DNA of 64,000 nucleotides from Sinimarinibacterium arenosum (lineage in GTDB: Bacteria; Pseudomonadota; Gammaproteobacteria; Nevskiales; Nevskiaceae): NCBI RefSeq assembly GCF_005047655.1, contig NZ_SUKF01000007.1:124001-188000 (forward strand), read 5' to 3'. Below, piece by piece: positions 47,520 through 57,180 of this stretch (positions are counted from its first letter, which is position 1; each line of letters opens with the position of its first letter). The translations under genes and the position numbers were made by a program. A model generated the notes under the pieces. That model was not told the DNA's origin. It made no database searches and saw only the letters and a list, made by a program, of their open reading frames with translations.

Positions 47520-49634
47520 TCAGCCGCCGAACTGTATGGATACGCCGGCGTAGACATTGCGTTCGGGAGCCGGCTCAAAGAAACGGCCGTTGCCGTCGTT
47601 GACGATGACCGAGCCCACATAGTGCTCGTCGAACAGGTTGTAGAGCCGCACGAACACTTCGGTGTGCGCACGCGAACCCTGCCAGCGGTAGGCGCCGCCG
47701 AGATGGACGACTACGTAGTCCGACGCGGCATCGCTGTTGCGATCGTCTACCGGCACCTCATCCGAATAGCGGGCCTCGACGCTGGCTGACCAGCCCGGAC
47801 GCGCACGCCGCCATGCCAGCTCGGAGTACACGCTGCTGCGCGCGACGCCTGGGATGCGGTTGCCGTCGTCGACGGTGACGGTCTCGCCGCCGGCCGGATA
47901 GCTGTAGCTGTCGACGAAGCGCGCGTCGAGCCAGTCGGCCGCGAGCTGCAGCTGCAGCTGTGCCGGCAGCGGCAGGCTGAGGCCGAACTCGGCGCCGCGC
48001 CGGCGGGTGGCGCCGGCATTCTGGAAACTGGCGCGGCCGTCGATGGTGCCGGCGGGCACGATCTCGTCTTCGCCGTCGATCTGGAACAGCGCCAAGGTCA
48101 ACAGTCCGCGCGCGGCGACGGCCTGCTTCCAGCCGAGTTCGACACTGCGGCTGTGCGCAGCGTCGAGTTCCAGATTCAGGCCGCTCTCGCCGTCGCTGCG
48201 GTAGGACAGCTCGTTGAACGTCGGCGTTTCGAAGCCCGCGCCGGCGCTCAGATACAGCAGGCGATCGTCGGCGGGGGCGAAGGCCAGGCTCAGCGCCGGC
48301 ACCGTCGCGGTGTAGTCGGTGCTGCCGCTGTCGTCGGGATTGCCGTCGGTGATGTAGTGATCGTCGGATTCGAAATTGACCTGACTGTGGCGGACCGCGC
48401 CGCTCAGGCTCCAGCGCGGTGCGAACGGATATTCCGCGATCAGGTACTGATCGAAGTTGTCGATGCGGTTGTTCTCGTCGCGCCGCAACGCGCCCTGCAC
48501 GCCGAGGGTATCGCCGATGAAGTTCTCGTAGCCGCGGCGGTGCTCGTCGGTGCTCTGATATTGCAGGCCGGCACGCAGCGACCAGTGCGCAAACCGGTGA
48601 CTGACGCGCGCCTCGCTGCCGTAGCCGCCGCGCTGAAGGTCGATGACGCCACCGGCCCGTGCCGGCGCGGCCTGCACGGACTTGGGAATCGACAGGAACT
48701 GCACGATCGCGCGATCGGTGACGTAGCCGATCAGGTCCAGATCAGTGTCGCCGCCCCAGCGCTGGGTGTATCCGACGCCGCTGCGCCAGTCGTCGATGCG
48801 CTTGCGGGTGTTGTAGGTGTCGGCGGCCGCGGTGGCCTGCTGCGGGTTCTGCTCGAACTGTTCACGGGTCAGGCCGAGCGGGTCCTGCGCGAAGGCATCC
48901 CACAGGCCACTGGCGAGCACGCGCAGTTCACGCCGATCATCAATGGCATACCGTGCATTCAGCGCGGCCTGATTGCGGTGCGAGGCGCTGTGATCGCGAT
49001 AGCCGTTGCTGTCGTAGCGCGCGAAGTCGAGGCGATAGCCCAGCGCGTCGTCAAAGGCGCGGCCGCCGGCGCCCAACGCGGCGCGCCAGGTGTCATAGCT
49101 GCCGGCCCCGAACGCGGCATCGAGTTCGGTGTCCCGCGGTGGCTCTGCGGCGTAGGCCGCGATCACGCCGCCGGCCGCGTTGCCGTACTGGTACGCCATC
49201 GGACCACGCAGCACCTCGATGCGGTCCAGGCTGTTGATCAGCAGATTCGAGGTCTGGCCCTGACCATCCGATGCGGTCAGCGGAATGCCGTCGGCGCGGA
49301 TCTGGATGCCGCGCACGCCGAAGCTGGCGCGGGCTCCATAGCCACGGCTCTGCACCTGCAGGTCCTGCGCATCGTTCTGGCGATCGCGTACGTCGATGCC
49401 GGGAATGCGCGCCAGCGTTTCGGCCAGGTCGATCTGCGGCTGCGCGCTATGCAGCGTGTCCGCGTCGATCACGCCGACCGCGGCTGGTGTCTGCAGTTCG
49501 CTGCGTGGGCTCGGCGACGCCAGCACTTCGACCGGCGGCAGCACGACGGGATTCTCTGTCGACTGAGGTGCGGAGGGTTCGGCCCAGGCCAGGCTGGAGC
49601 AGAGCGTTGCGGTGACGAACAGGCAGAGGCGCAT
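47520..49634 (-). CDS. TonB-dependent outer-membrane receptor
   Basis: 704 residues: signal peptide (about 1-18), TonB-box-like VVLPPVEVLA, plug domain with the RIEVLRGPMAYQYGN block, and barrel ending in IQFGG. FecA/iron-complex or general metal-chelate class; no FRAP/NPDL heme motifs seen. Stop is 21 bp from the convergent DUF1329 stop. The substrate may be a siderophore, metal complex or hydrophobic compound. Confidence 0.9.
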   Translation of the reverse strand: MRLCLFVTATLCSSLAWAEPSAPQSTENPVVLPPVEVLASPSPRSELQTPAAVGVIDADTLHSAQPQIDLAETLARIPGIDVRDRQNDAQDLQVQSRGYGARASFGVRGIQIRADGIPLTASDGQGQTSNLLINSLDRIEVLRGPMAYQYGNAAGGVIAAYAAEPPRDTELDAAFGAGSYDTWRAALGAGGRAFDDALGYRLDFARYDSNGYRDHSASHRNQAALNARYAIDDRRELRVLASGLWDAFAQDPLGLTREQFEQNPQQATAAADTYNTRKRIDDWRSGVGYTQRWGGDTDLDLIGYVTDRAIVQFLSIPKSVQAAPARAGGVIDLQRGGYGSEARVSHRFAHWSLRAGLQYQSTDEHRRGYENFIGDTLGVQGALRRDENNRIDNFDQYLIAEYPFAPRWSLSGAVRHSQVNFESDDHYITDGNPDDSGSTDYTATVPALSLAFAPADDRLLYLSAGAGFETPTFNELSYRSDGESGLNLELDAAHSRSVELGWKQAVAARGLLTLALFQIDGEDEIVPAGTIDGRASFQNAGATRRRGAEFGLSLPLPAQLQLQLAADWLDARFVDSYSYPAGGETVTVDDGNRIPGVARSSVYSELAWRRARPGWSASVEARYSDEVPVDDRNSDAASDYVVVHLGGAYRWQGSRAHTEVFVRLYNLFDEHYVGSVIVNDGNGRFFEPAPERNVYAGVSIQFGG

Positions 49635-49756
49635 CGTGGAACGTGAGCAATTCGGGTGGGCGCGCAGTATGCAGCATCGCTACGCACTGCCGCAGGTCGT
49701 CTCCGGCTCAGGCTCCCGCGCGCCGTCCGGCTGAACGGCGCGAGCCGCCGGGGTGT

Positions 49757-49996
49757 CTACGCGCCAGCGAACCAGCCTTCGACCTTGTCGCGCGACGGCA
49801 TGCCGCCGGCATGAACGACGGTGCCGTCGATGACCACGCCCGGTGTCGACATCACGCCGTGGCGGGCGATCGCCTGGATGTCCTCGACCTTCTCCAGTTC
49901 GATCGCCTCGCCGTGCGCGGTCGCCACCTCCTGAATCAGTTGAATCGTGTTGCGGCAGTTGGCACAGCCGCGGCCGAGTACCTTGATCTGTTTCAT
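49757..49996 (-). CDS. Small thioredoxin-fold CxxC protein
   Basis: 79-residue protein with CANC near the N-terminus (GRGCANCRNT), cis-Pro region STPGVVIDG and C-terminal helix, matching small glutaredoxin-like thiol proteins that accompany SO_0444-type permeases. The ATG at 49996 is spaced 8 bases from GGAG; the longer GTG start abuts the site. Located 33 bp downstream of the permease gene, likely operonic, with a possible role in metal(loid) reduction. Confidence 0.88.
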   Translation of the reverse strand: MKQIKVLGRGCANCRNTIQLIQEVATAHGEAIELEKVEDIQAIARHGVMSTPGVVIDGTVVHAGGMPSRDKVEGWFAGA

Positions 49997-50029
49997 GCGA
50001 GACACTCCCGAAAGACGTTGGACCGCGTG

Positions 50030-51067
50030 CTACAGCACGGCGTTGAAAACGTAGCCAACGACGAGGATGCCGCTGGCGACGACGGCGATGAAGGTCGCGA
50101 TCAGGCGCGGCTTCAGCACCTTGCGCAGGATCACCATCTCCGGCAAGGACAGTGCGATCACGCTCATCATGAACGCCAGCGCGGTGCCGAGCGCCGCGCC
50201 CTTGGCGAGCAGGGCCTGCACGATCGGAATCACGCCGGCGGCATTGGTGTACATCGGGATGCCCATCAGCACCGCCAGCGGCACCGACCACCAGCGATCC
50301 GCGCCCATGATCGAGGCCATGAAGTCCTGCGGCACGTAGCCATGAATCGCGGCGCCGATGGCAATGCCGGCGACGATGTAAGGCCACACGCGTCCGACCA
50401 CATCACGCACGTTGTTGATGCCGGCCTCGATGCGATCCTGCAGATGCACGGTGCCGTCGTCCGACAGCACCTGTGCCGGCGGCAGTTCGCGCACCCAGTC
50501 CTCGAGATAGGCTTCAAGGCGCAGGCGGCCGATGATCCAGCCGGCGACGATGGCGATCGTCAGGCCCAGGCTCAGATACAGCAGCGCGATCTTCCAGCCG
50601 AACAGTGCCAGCAGCAGCGTCAGTGCGACCTCGTTGACCATCGGTGCGGCGATCAGGAACGAGAAGGTCACGCCCAGCGGCACGCCGGCCTGGACGAAAC
50701 CGATGAACAGCGGCACCGCCGAGCAGGAACAAAACGGCGTGACCACGCCGAGACTGGCCGCCATCACATTGGCTACACCGGCGGCGCGTCCGGCCAGCAG
50801 CGCCCGTGTGCGTTCCGGTGTGAAGTAGCTGTTGACCATGCCCATCACGAAGACGATGCCGGTCAGCAGCAGCAGCACCTTGGGCGTGTCGTAGAAAAAG
50901 AACTGCAAGGCGCTGCCCAGATGGCTGTCGCGCGCCACCGGCAGCAGTGCCACCAGCGCTTCGGACGCCGGAATCAAGGTCCGGTACAGCGCCAGCCACA
51001 GCGCGGCACCGAGAATCAGCAGAAGCTGCGGGTGTTCGCGGGTCCAGCGGTGGGCGAGTGCGGTCAT
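50030..51067 (-). CDS. SO_0444/ArsP-like permease
   Basis: 345-residue membrane protein with eight or so helices and the family signature TPFCSCSAVPLF plus MGIPMYTNAAGVIP. Related permeases export organoarsenicals or other metal(loid)s, but specificity varies. Start at 51067 begins the MTALAHRW segment; longer starts lack support. Transcribed with the CxxC protein and close to the ars operon, so arsenic-related export is a reasonable inference. Confidence 0.87.
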   Translation of the reverse strand: MTALAHRWTREHPQLLLILGAALWLALYRTLIPASEALVALLPVARDSHLGSALQFFFYDTPKVLLLLTGIVFVMGMVNSYFTPERTRALLAGRAAGVANVMAASLGVVTPFCSCSAVPLFIGFVQAGVPLGVTFSFLIAAPMVNEVALTLLLALFGWKIALLYLSLGLTIAIVAGWIIGRLRLEAYLEDWVRELPPAQVLSDDGTVHLQDRIEAGINNVRDVVGRVWPYIVAGIAIGAAIHGYVPQDFMASIMGADRWWSVPLAVLMGIPMYTNAAGVIPIVQALLAKGAALGTALAFMMSVIALSLPEMVILRKVLKPRLIATFIAVVASGILVVGYVFNAVL

Positions 51068-51295
51068 GGGTGAGATCAAGGTGCGAACCTCAACGCTAAA
51101 TGTTCGCCGCCGCGGCTCCAATGATCTGCATCAAGGGCATGAACCCGCCTGGCGGTGGGCCTGATCGTCCGGGATTCATGCCCGATCGTTTGCATTCATC
51201 GTTTTGCGCTTGTACTGCGGTCGCGGCTTGGCAAGGATGAATGCCCGTGTATCCGGAGCCGATGATGCCGTTCACCAGGGTTGTCCGACGTTCCC

Positions 51296-51880
51296 ATGCC
51301 TGAGGCGCTGGCGCCGCTGCTGGCCGAGGTGCGGCGCTGTCGCCTGTGCGAGCCGGCGCTGCCGCTGGGCGCGCGCCCGGTGCTGCAGCTCGACCGCCGT
51401 GCGCGCATCCTGATTGCGGGACAGGCGCCGGGCCGCAAGGTGCATGAAAGCGGCGTGCCGTTCGACGACGTCAGCGGGGAGCGTTTGCGCCGCTGGCTCG
51501 GCGTCGGGCGCGAGCAGTTCTACGATCCGGCGTGCTTCGCGATTCTGCCGATGGGCTTCTGCTATCCCGGCACCGGTGCCGGCGGCGACCTGCCGCCACG
51601 TGTCGAGTGCGCGCAGACGTGGCGCTTGCGACTGCTGCGTCAGCTGCCGGCGCTGGAGCTCACTTTGGTCATTGGCCAGTACGCGCTGGACTGGCATCTG
51701 CCGGACGCCGGACACGCGACGCTGACCGATGCGGTGGCGGCGTGGCCACGGTACTTTCCGGCGCTGCTGCCGATGCCACATCCGAGTCCGCGCAATCAGC
51801 GCTGGCTCAAGCGCAATCCCTGGTTCGAGATCGAGGTGCTGCCGCTGTTGCAGGCGCGCGTGCAGGCGCTGCTGGCCTGA
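51296..51880 (+). CDS. Uracil-DNA glycosylase family protein
   Basis: 194 residues with UDG superfamily motifs: GQAPGRKVHESGVPFDDVSG (family 4/5-type motif 1), LVIGQYA strand, and MPHPSPRNQRWLKRNPWF motif 2. Cys pairs CRLC and two later Cys could hold the Fe-S cluster seen in family 4. Base-excision repair of uracil or related lesions is inferred. Convergent with the ArsC-VOC gene with 4 bp between stops. Confidence 0.85.
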   Translation: MPEALAPLLAEVRRCRLCEPALPLGARPVLQLDRRARILIAGQAPGRKVHESGVPFDDVSGERLRRWLGVGREQFYDPACFAILPMGFCYPGTGAGGDLPPRVECAQTWRLRLLRQLPALELTLVIGQYALDWHLPDAGHATLTDAVAAWPRYFPALLPMPHPSPRNQRWLKRNPWFEIEVLPLLQARVQALLA

Positions 51881-51884
51881 GCGT

Positions 51885-52736
51885 TCAGGCGTTCAGGAAC
51901 ACCGGCTGCTCGTCCGCGGGCTTTCCGGCCAGCTGCTCCGGCGTCAGGCGCGCGTAGATCTCGACCAGATTGCCGTCCGGATCGCTCAGCCACAGCTCGT
52001 GCAGCGGCGTGCCCTTCCAGGTCGTGCGCGGCGGCTTCTCGATGGCGGCTCCGAAGGCCTGTGCGCGGCGTGCGGCATCGACCACCGCGTCACGGCTGCC
52101 GACATCGATGCCCAGGTGATACAGCGTGTCGTGATGCAGGGTCTTGCCGTCGGCGACGACGACGACGAAGTTTAGCTTCAGGTCCGGACGGATGAACGTG
52201 GCGTAGCGATGCGTCCATTCCTTCGGCCAGCTGTTCAGCAGCCAGGCATAGAAGCGCACCGCGCGCGGCAGGTCGGAGACGCGCACGCTGGCGTGAAACT
52301 CCTGCGCGTCCGGGCCCGGCGGCGTGTCGAGCAGCGCAGCGAGCACGCGGATGCGTTCGCGGATCTGGTCGCGTGCGGTGCGGAACGCCGCGAGCGCCGC
52401 GTCGACGTCGACGCTGGCATCCACGGCCGCCGGATCGGCGATCGGCCAGTGCAGGCGCCGCACCGGGCCGGGCAATACCGGGCAGACCTCGTCGGCGCAC
52501 AGCGTGATGACCCAGTCGAAGGCGCCGGCATCGAAGTCGGCGACCGACTTCGACTGATGCCGCGCGATGTCGATGCCGATGTCCTGCATCACGCGGATCG
52601 CCAGCGGGTTGACCCGCGTCGGTTGCGAGCCGGCGCTGGCGACTTCGGCCCGATCGCCCAGGATGTCGCGCGCCAGGCCTTCGGCCATCTGGCTGCGGGC
52701 GGAGTTGGCGACGCACAGGAACAGGATCTTGCTCAT
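51885..52736 (-). CDS. ArsC-type arsenate reductase fused to a glyoxalase/VOC domain
   Basis: 283-residue fusion. N-terminal LMW-phosphatase/ArsC domain (about 1-140) with catalytic Cys8 and CX5R loop (CVANSAR); C-terminal VOC/glyoxalase domain (about 145-270) with likely metal ligands His in EFHASV, His in LYHLGI and Glu in LVEIYA, similar to CadI/ArsI. The Cys pair of ArsI is absent, so carbon-arsenic cleavage as in ArsI is doubtful. Last gene of the ars operon. Confidence 0.88.
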   Translation of the reverse strand: MSKILFLCVANSARSQMAEGLARDILGDRAEVASAGSQPTRVNPLAIRVMQDIGIDIARHQSKSVADFDAGAFDWVITLCADEVCPVLPGPVRRLHWPIADPAAVDASVDVDAALAAFRTARDQIRERIRVLAALLDTPPGPDAQEFHASVRVSDLPRAVRFYAWLLNSWPKEWTHRYATFIRPDLKLNFVVVVADGKTLHHDTLYHLGIDVGSRDAVVDAARRAQAFGAAIEKPPRTTWKGTPLHELWLSDPDGNLVEIYARLTPEQLAGKPADEQPVFLNA

Positions 52737-52740
52737 GGGT

Positions 52741-53478
52741 TCAGCGGGTGTGCACGGTGGTGGCGGATTGGGCCGCGGCTTCGCGGCGTTCCGAGTATCG
52801 GTCGGTCAGTTGCGCGACATGCGGGCGCGTCAGCACGGTGAAGCGCACCAGCTCTTCCATCACGTCGACGATGCGGTCGTAGTAGCTGGACGGCTTCATG
52901 CGGCCGTCGGCGTCGAATTCCTGATAGGCCTTGGCGACACTGGACTGGTTGGGGATCGTGAACATGCGCATCCAGCGTCCGAGCAGGCGCAGCGTGTTCA
53001 CCGCATTGAATGACTGCGAGCCGCCGGAGACCTGCATCACCGCCAAGGTGCGCCCCTGGGTCGGTCGGACCGAGCCCATGCTCAGCGGCAGATGGTCGAT
53101 CTGCGCCTTCATCAGGCCGGTGATCTGGCCGTGGCGCTCGGGACTGCACCAGACCTGGCCCTCGGACCACAGCGACAGCTCGCGCAGCTCGCGCACGGCC
53201 GGATGATCGTCGCCGGCGACCTGATCCGGCAACGGCAGGTCGGCGGGATCGAAGATGCGCGGCTCGGCGCCGAAGTGGCGCAGAAGGCGCGCCGCTTCCT
53301 CGACCGCGAAGCGCGAATAGGAGCGCTCGCGCAGCGAGCCGTACAGCAGCAGGATGCGCGGCGGATGCGTGAGGCCGCCGTGATCGAGACCGAGTGCGGG
53401 GCGGGCGATGACCTGCTTCAGGTCCAGGGCCGGCAGCGTGTCGGGATCCGGCAGGGGCCGCAGACGTGTGATGCTCAT
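52741..53478 (-). CDS. arsH: ArsH NADPH-dependent FMN reductase
   Basis: 245 residues with the flavodoxin-like FMN motif [13 protein letters not shown] and the ArsH blocks [23 protein letters not shown] and [15 protein letters not shown]. Oxidises trivalent organoarsenicals or reduces quinones/metals. The ATG at 53478 overlaps the ACR3 stop by four bases. Normal length for ArsH. Confidence 0.93.
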   Translation of the reverse strand: MSITRLRPLPDPDTLPALDLKQVIARPALGLDHGGLTHPPRILLLYGSLRERSYSRFAVEEAARLLRHFGAEPRIFDPADLPLPDQVAGDDHPAVRELRELSLWSEGQVWCSPERHGQITGLMKAQIDHLPLSMGSVRPTQGRTLAVMQVSGGSQSFNAVNTLRLLGRWMRMFTIPNQSSVAKAYQEFDADGRMKPSSYYDRIVDVMEELVRFTVLTRPHVAQLTDRYSERREAAAQSATTVHTR

Positions 53479-54506
53479 GCGCGCAGTCCGCGTTCGTACC
53501 AGGGCTTGCTGGCATTGACGATCTTCACGACCGACAGCATCACCGGAACTTCGATCAGCACGCCGACCACGGTGGCCAGCGCAGCGCCGGAATTGAAACC
53601 GAACAGGCTGATCGCGGCGGCGACGGCGAGCTCGAAGAAGTTGCTCGCGCCGATCAGTGCCGACGGACCGGCGACACAGTGGGCTTCGCCGGTGGCGCGG
53701 TTCAGCAGATAGGCCAGACCGGAATTGAAATAGACCTGGATCAGGATCGGCACCGCGAGCAGGCCGATCACCATCGGCTGCTGCAGGATCTGCTGACCCT
53801 GGAAGCCGAACAGCAGGACCAGCGTCGCCAGCAGTGCGATCAGTGATGTGGGTTGCAGGACTTGCAGCACGCGAGTGATCGCCGCATCGCCGCCGCGGCG
53901 CAGCAGACTGCGGCGCAGCAGCTGTGCGGCGATCACCGGCACCACGATGTAGAGCACGACCGACAGCAGCAGCGTGCCCCAGGGCACGGTGATCGCGGAC
54001 AGGCCCAGCAGCAGTCCGACGATCGGGGCGAACGCGAACACCATGATGGTGTCGTTGAGCGCGACCTGGCTCAGCGTGAAATGCGGCTCGCCCTTGGTCA
54101 GATTGCTCCAGACGAACACCATCGCCGTGCACGGTGCGGCCGCCAGCAGGATCAGGCCGGCGATGTAGGACTGGATCTGTTCCGGCGGCAGCCACGGCCG
54201 GAACAGATGGCCGATGAACAGCCAGCCCAGCGCCGCCATCGAGAACGGCTTTACCGCCCAGTTGATGAACAGCGTCACGCCGATGCCGCGCCAGTGCTCG
54301 CGCACCCGGCTCAGCGCGGCGAAATCGATCTTGATCAGCATCGGGATGATCATCAGCCAGATCAGCGCGGCGACGGGCAGATTCACTTTCGCGATTTCGG
54401 CCGCACCGATGGTCTGGAACACGCCGGGCAGCCAGTGCCCCAGCGCGATACCGACGACGATGCACAGGCCGACCCACACGGTCAGATAACGTTCGAAGAT
54501 GGACAT
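53475..54506 (-). CDS. acr3: ACR3-family arsenite efflux permease
   Basis: 343-residue inner-membrane exporter with about ten helices and the ACR3 Cys in [10 protein letters not shown], plus [14 protein letters not shown] and [17 protein letters not shown] signatures. Exports arsenite. Between arsC (58 bp upstream) and arsH (4-bp overlap). Confidence 0.95.
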   Translation of the reverse strand: MSIFERYLTVWVGLCIVVGIALGHWLPGVFQTIGAAEIAKVNLPVAALIWLMIIPMLIKIDFAALSRVREHWRGIGVTLFINWAVKPFSMAALGWLFIGHLFRPWLPPEQIQSYIAGLILLAAAPCTAMVFVWSNLTKGEPHFTLSQVALNDTIMVFAFAPIVGLLLGLSAITVPWGTLLLSVVLYIVVPVIAAQLLRRSLLRRGGDAAITRVLQVLQPTSLIALLATLVLLFGFQGQQILQQPMVIGLLAVPILIQVYFNSGLAYLLNRATGEAHCVAGPSALIGASNFFELAVAAAISLFGFNSGAALATVVGVLIEVPVMLSVVKIVNASKPWYERGLRA

Positions 54507-54564
54507 GCGGATCAGGGATTCAGAACGGGGGTGTCACGGAGGCGGCAGGCCGCGGGGTATGGGT

Positions 54565-55062
54565 TCACTGCTTGCCGATGTCGGAAACCTGCTGTTGCAG
54601 CGCGAGGCGATCGAGCTTGTCCATCGGCAGGCTGGCGAACAGCTCGATGCGACGGCGCAGCACCATCAGCGCGTCGGAAAACGCCTTGCGCTGCGCCTCC
54701 TCGCTGCCCTCGACCGCCGCGGGATCGGGCACGCCCCAGTGCGCGGTCATCGGCTGGCCAGGCCAGAACGGACACTGCTCGCCAGCGGCCTGATCGCAGA
54801 CGGTGAAGACGAAGTCCATCACCGGTGCGTCGGGCGTCGCGAACTCGTCCCAGCTCTTGCTGCGCAGGCCTTCGGTCGAGAGGCGGCTGCGTGATAGCAG
54901 CTCGAGCGCGAGCGGATGCACCTCGCCCTTGGGATGGCTGCCGGCGCTGAATGCCCGGAACTTGCCGGCGCTGATCGCCAGATGGTTCATCAGGGCTTCG
55001 GCCAGGATCGAGCGCGCCGAATTGCCGGTGCACAGGAACAGCACGTTGTAAGGGTGTTGCAT
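54565..55062 (-). CDS. arsC: Arsenate reductase, LMW-phosphatase type
   Basis: 165 residues. Catalytic loop LFLCTGNSARS with Cys11 and Arg17, and further Cys in VCDQAAGEQCPFWPG. Converts arsenate to arsenite for export by ACR3. Directly downstream of arsR (1 bp between). The operon thus has two ArsC-type domains, this one and the fused one. Confidence 0.93.
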   Translation of the reverse strand: MQHPYNVLFLCTGNSARSILAEALMNHLAISAGKFRAFSAGSHPKGEVHPLALELLSRSRLSTEGLRSKSWDEFATPDAPVMDFVFTVCDQAAGEQCPFWPGQPMTAHWGVPDPAAVEGSEEAQRKAFSDALMVLRRRIELFASLPMDKLDRLALQQQVSDIGKQ

Positions 55063-55063
55063 G

Positions 55064-55396
55064 TCAGCACTCCGTGGATGCTGCAGGCGATGCGCAGTCG
55101 ACTTCGCACTCGCCGCCGTCGCAGCAGTTTTCGGTGAGATAGCCGAGCAGGGCGTTCATCGCCTTGAAGTCCGGCGCGTAGTAGATGAAGCGGCCCTGCT
55201 GGCGCGCCTTCAGCAGGCCAGCGGTGCTCAGTTCTTTCAGGTGAAACGACAGTGTTGCCGGCGCCAGCTTGAGCCGGGCCTGGATGTCACCGGCGCACAG
55301 GCCGTCGGGGCCGGTCTGGACCAGCAGCCGGAACACCGCCAGCCGTGTTTCCTGCGCCAGTGCGGCGAGTCGCATGACTGCTGTTTGAGATTTCAT
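55064..55396 (-). CDS. arsR: ArsR/SmtB family repressor
   Basis: 110-residue winged-helix repressor (LKLAPATLSFHLKELSTAGLLKARQQGRFIYY). C-terminal Cys cluster NCCDGGECEVDC is a plausible As(III) site and differs from the N-terminal CVC type. First gene of the ars operon; the palindrome at 55395-55418 overlaps its start codon, so it probably represses itself and the operon. The ATG at 55396 replaces a longer frame through the operator. Confidence 0.93.
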   Translation of the reverse strand: MKSQTAVMRLAALAQETRLAVFRLLVQTGPDGLCAGDIQARLKLAPATLSFHLKELSTAGLLKARQQGRFIYYAPDFKAMNALLGYLTENCCDGGECEVDCASPAASTEC

Positions 55397-55418
55397 ATTT
55401 CCAAAATAATGGAAATAT
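55395..55418. promoter_or_regulatory. ArsR operator
   Basis: Perfect inverted arms ATATTTCC (55395-55402) and GGAAATAT (55411-55418) with an 8-bp AT-rich spacer, AT-rich unlike its surroundings. It overlaps the first two bases of the arsR start codon, so binding would block both transcription and the ribosome start. Confidence 0.75.
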
Positions 55419-55469
55419 ATTGCAGCCACAAGTCAGCGCTTAAAGTTCGGGACTCTCGGTCACGCAGGT

Positions 55470-56444
55470 CTACGGAATCAGGATGGTCGAACCGGTGGTC
55501 CTGCGCGCTTCCAGGTCACGATGCGCCTGGGCAACGTCGCTCAGCGCGTAGCGCTGGCGCACGTCGATGCGGACCTGGCCGCTGCCGACGACCTCGAACA
55601 GCTCCGCGGCCATCGCTTCGAGATCGGCGCGCAGCTCGATGTAGTGCATCAGCGACGGCCGCGTGATGTACAGCGAACCGCGGCGCGTCAGCTCGGTCAG
55701 TGCGAACGGCGGCACCGGGCCCGAGGCGTTGCCAAAGGACACCATCAGGCCGAAGCGCGCGAGGCTGTCCAGCGAGCTTTCAAAGGTGTCCTTGCCGACG
55801 CCGTCGTAGACCACGGGCACGCCACGACCCTCGGTCAGCTCGCGCACGCGCGCGGCGACGTTCTCGTGCCGATAGTTGATGACGTGATCACAGCCGTGTG
55901 CTTTCGCCAGCGCGGCCTTGTCCTCCGACCCCACCGTGCCGATGACCGTCGCGCCCAGCGCCTTGGCCCACTGGCAGACGATCAGGCCGACGCCGCCGGC
56001 AGCGGCGTGAAACAGCAGTGTGTCCCCGGGCTGCACGCGGTAGGTGCGGCGCAGCAGATACTGCGCAGTCAGGCCCTGCAGCATCATGGCTGCAGCGGTG
56101 TCGAAGGTGATGCGGCGCGGCAGCCGGACCACGGTCGAAGCCGGCAAGTTGCGCGCGGTGGCATAGGCGCCCAGCGGTCCCCAGCCGTAGGCGACGCGGT
56201 CGCCAACCTGCAGGTCGGTCACGCCCGCACCGACCGCTTCGATGGTACCGGCGGCTTCGAGCCCGAGGCGGCCAGGCAGCGGCTGCGGATACAGGCCGCT
56301 GCGGTAATAGACGTCGATGAAGTTGAGCCCGCAGGCTGCGTGTCTGACCTGGACCTCACCAGGGCCGGGTGCGCCCAGTTCAAGCGCGACGAATTCGATC
56401 ACCTCCGGGCCGCCGGTCTCATTAATGCGAGCAACGCGTTCCAT
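55470..56444 (-). CDS. Zinc-independent NADPH:quinone reductase
   Basis: 324-residue QOR-type MDR protein with the GLNFIDVYYRSGLYP N-domain signature and NADPH motif AAAGGVGL. Reduces quinones or other electrophiles. ATG at 56444 preferred to a GTG one codon earlier. About 100 bp downstream of the NapC gene on the same strand. Confidence 0.92.
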   Translation of the reverse strand: MERVARINETGGPEVIEFVALELGAPGPGEVQVRHAACGLNFIDVYYRSGLYPQPLPGRLGLEAAGTIEAVGAGVTDLQVGDRVAYGWGPLGAYATARNLPASTVVRLPRRITFDTAAAMMLQGLTAQYLLRRTYRVQPGDTLLFHAAAGGVGLIVCQWAKALGATVIGTVGSEDKAALAKAHGCDHVINYRHENVAARVRELTEGRGVPVVYDGVGKDTFESSLDSLARFGLMVSFGNASGPVPPFALTELTRRGSLYITRPSLMHYIELRADLEAMAAELFEVVGSGQVRIDVRQRYALSDVAQAHRDLEARRTTGSTILIP

Positions 56445-56547
56445 CACAACAATCCCTTGGCGACATCACGCCATGCATGTACACCTACGGAGCATAGCGG
56501 CTGGCGTCGGTGTCGTTTGAGCGAGTCTGGATCAACTGAACGGGGCG

Positions 56548-57180
56548 TCAGTCGGAATCAGGCACCGTCGAGTCGAGCGCAACATCCGGCAGGTGATGGG
56601 CGATGCCCTTGTGACAGTCGATGCAGGTCTTGCCCTGCTCGCGCCAGACTTCCAACGCATGTTTCTTGCGCGCACTCTTGTCCTGTGCGGCAAGATCCAT
56701 GTGCTCCTGCGAGTGGCAGCTGCGGCACTCGCGCGAGTCGTTCTGCTTCATCTCATCCCAGACGTCCTGCGCCATCCGCGCGCGATGGGCTTCAAACTTT
56801 TCAGCGGTGTCGAGCTCTCCGAGGATGTGCTGGGGCACTTCAACGAGTGTTGCCCGAATCTTGCGCACGATTTTTGGACCCCAAGGATGCGGCTCGTGGC
56901 AGTCCGCGCAGGTTGCGCGTACGCCGGTGCGATTATTGTAGTGACTGGTCTCCTGGTATTCGGCATAGACGTTGTCCTTCATCTCGTGACAGGACAGACA
57001 CATGCCCTCATTGCTGCTCAATTCCACTGCGCTGACGAAGCCGATAACGCTGACCATGCCCGCAGCAAATGCGATGAAAGCCCCGAGGGGGATGCCCAGC
57101 ATCCAGCGCCTGCGCGGTGCCCGCCACAGACGAGCCCAGCGGCCGGCTGTGGCGCGATCAGGTTTGGGCGCATCGCTCAC
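56548..57180 (-). CDS. NapC/NirT-family tetraheme quinol dehydrogenase
   Basis: 210 residues: one N-terminal membrane helix (about 27-50) and four CxxCH heme sites (CLSCHE, CADCH, CRSCH, CIDCHKG). Takes electrons from the quinol pool to periplasmic partners, the role of CymA/NapC. Its start overlaps the diheme cytochrome stop by four bases, at the end of the mtrCAB operon, so it likely feeds that conduit. Confidence 0.93.
   Translation of the reverse strand: MSDAPKPDRATAGRWARLWRAPRRRWMLGIPLGAFIAFAAGMVSVIGFVSAVELSSNEGMCLSCHEMKDNVYAEYQETSHYNNRTGVRATCADCHEPHPWGPKIVRKIRATLVEVPQHILGELDTAEKFEAHRARMAQDVWDEMKQNDSRECRSCHSQEHMDLAAQDKSARKKHALEVWREQGKTCIDCHKGIAHHLPDVALDSTVPDSD

Noticed and set aside
48153-51073. 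Two long plus-strand frames opposite the second TonB receptor and the permease
   Set aside because: Both are antisense to genes with strong family signatures and have low-complexity His/Arg/Gln/Ala composition.
51885-52736. Calling the VOC domain ArsI (C-As lyase)
   Set aside because: The Cys pair needed for methylarsenite binding in ArsI is missing; only the metal-ligand pattern is kept.
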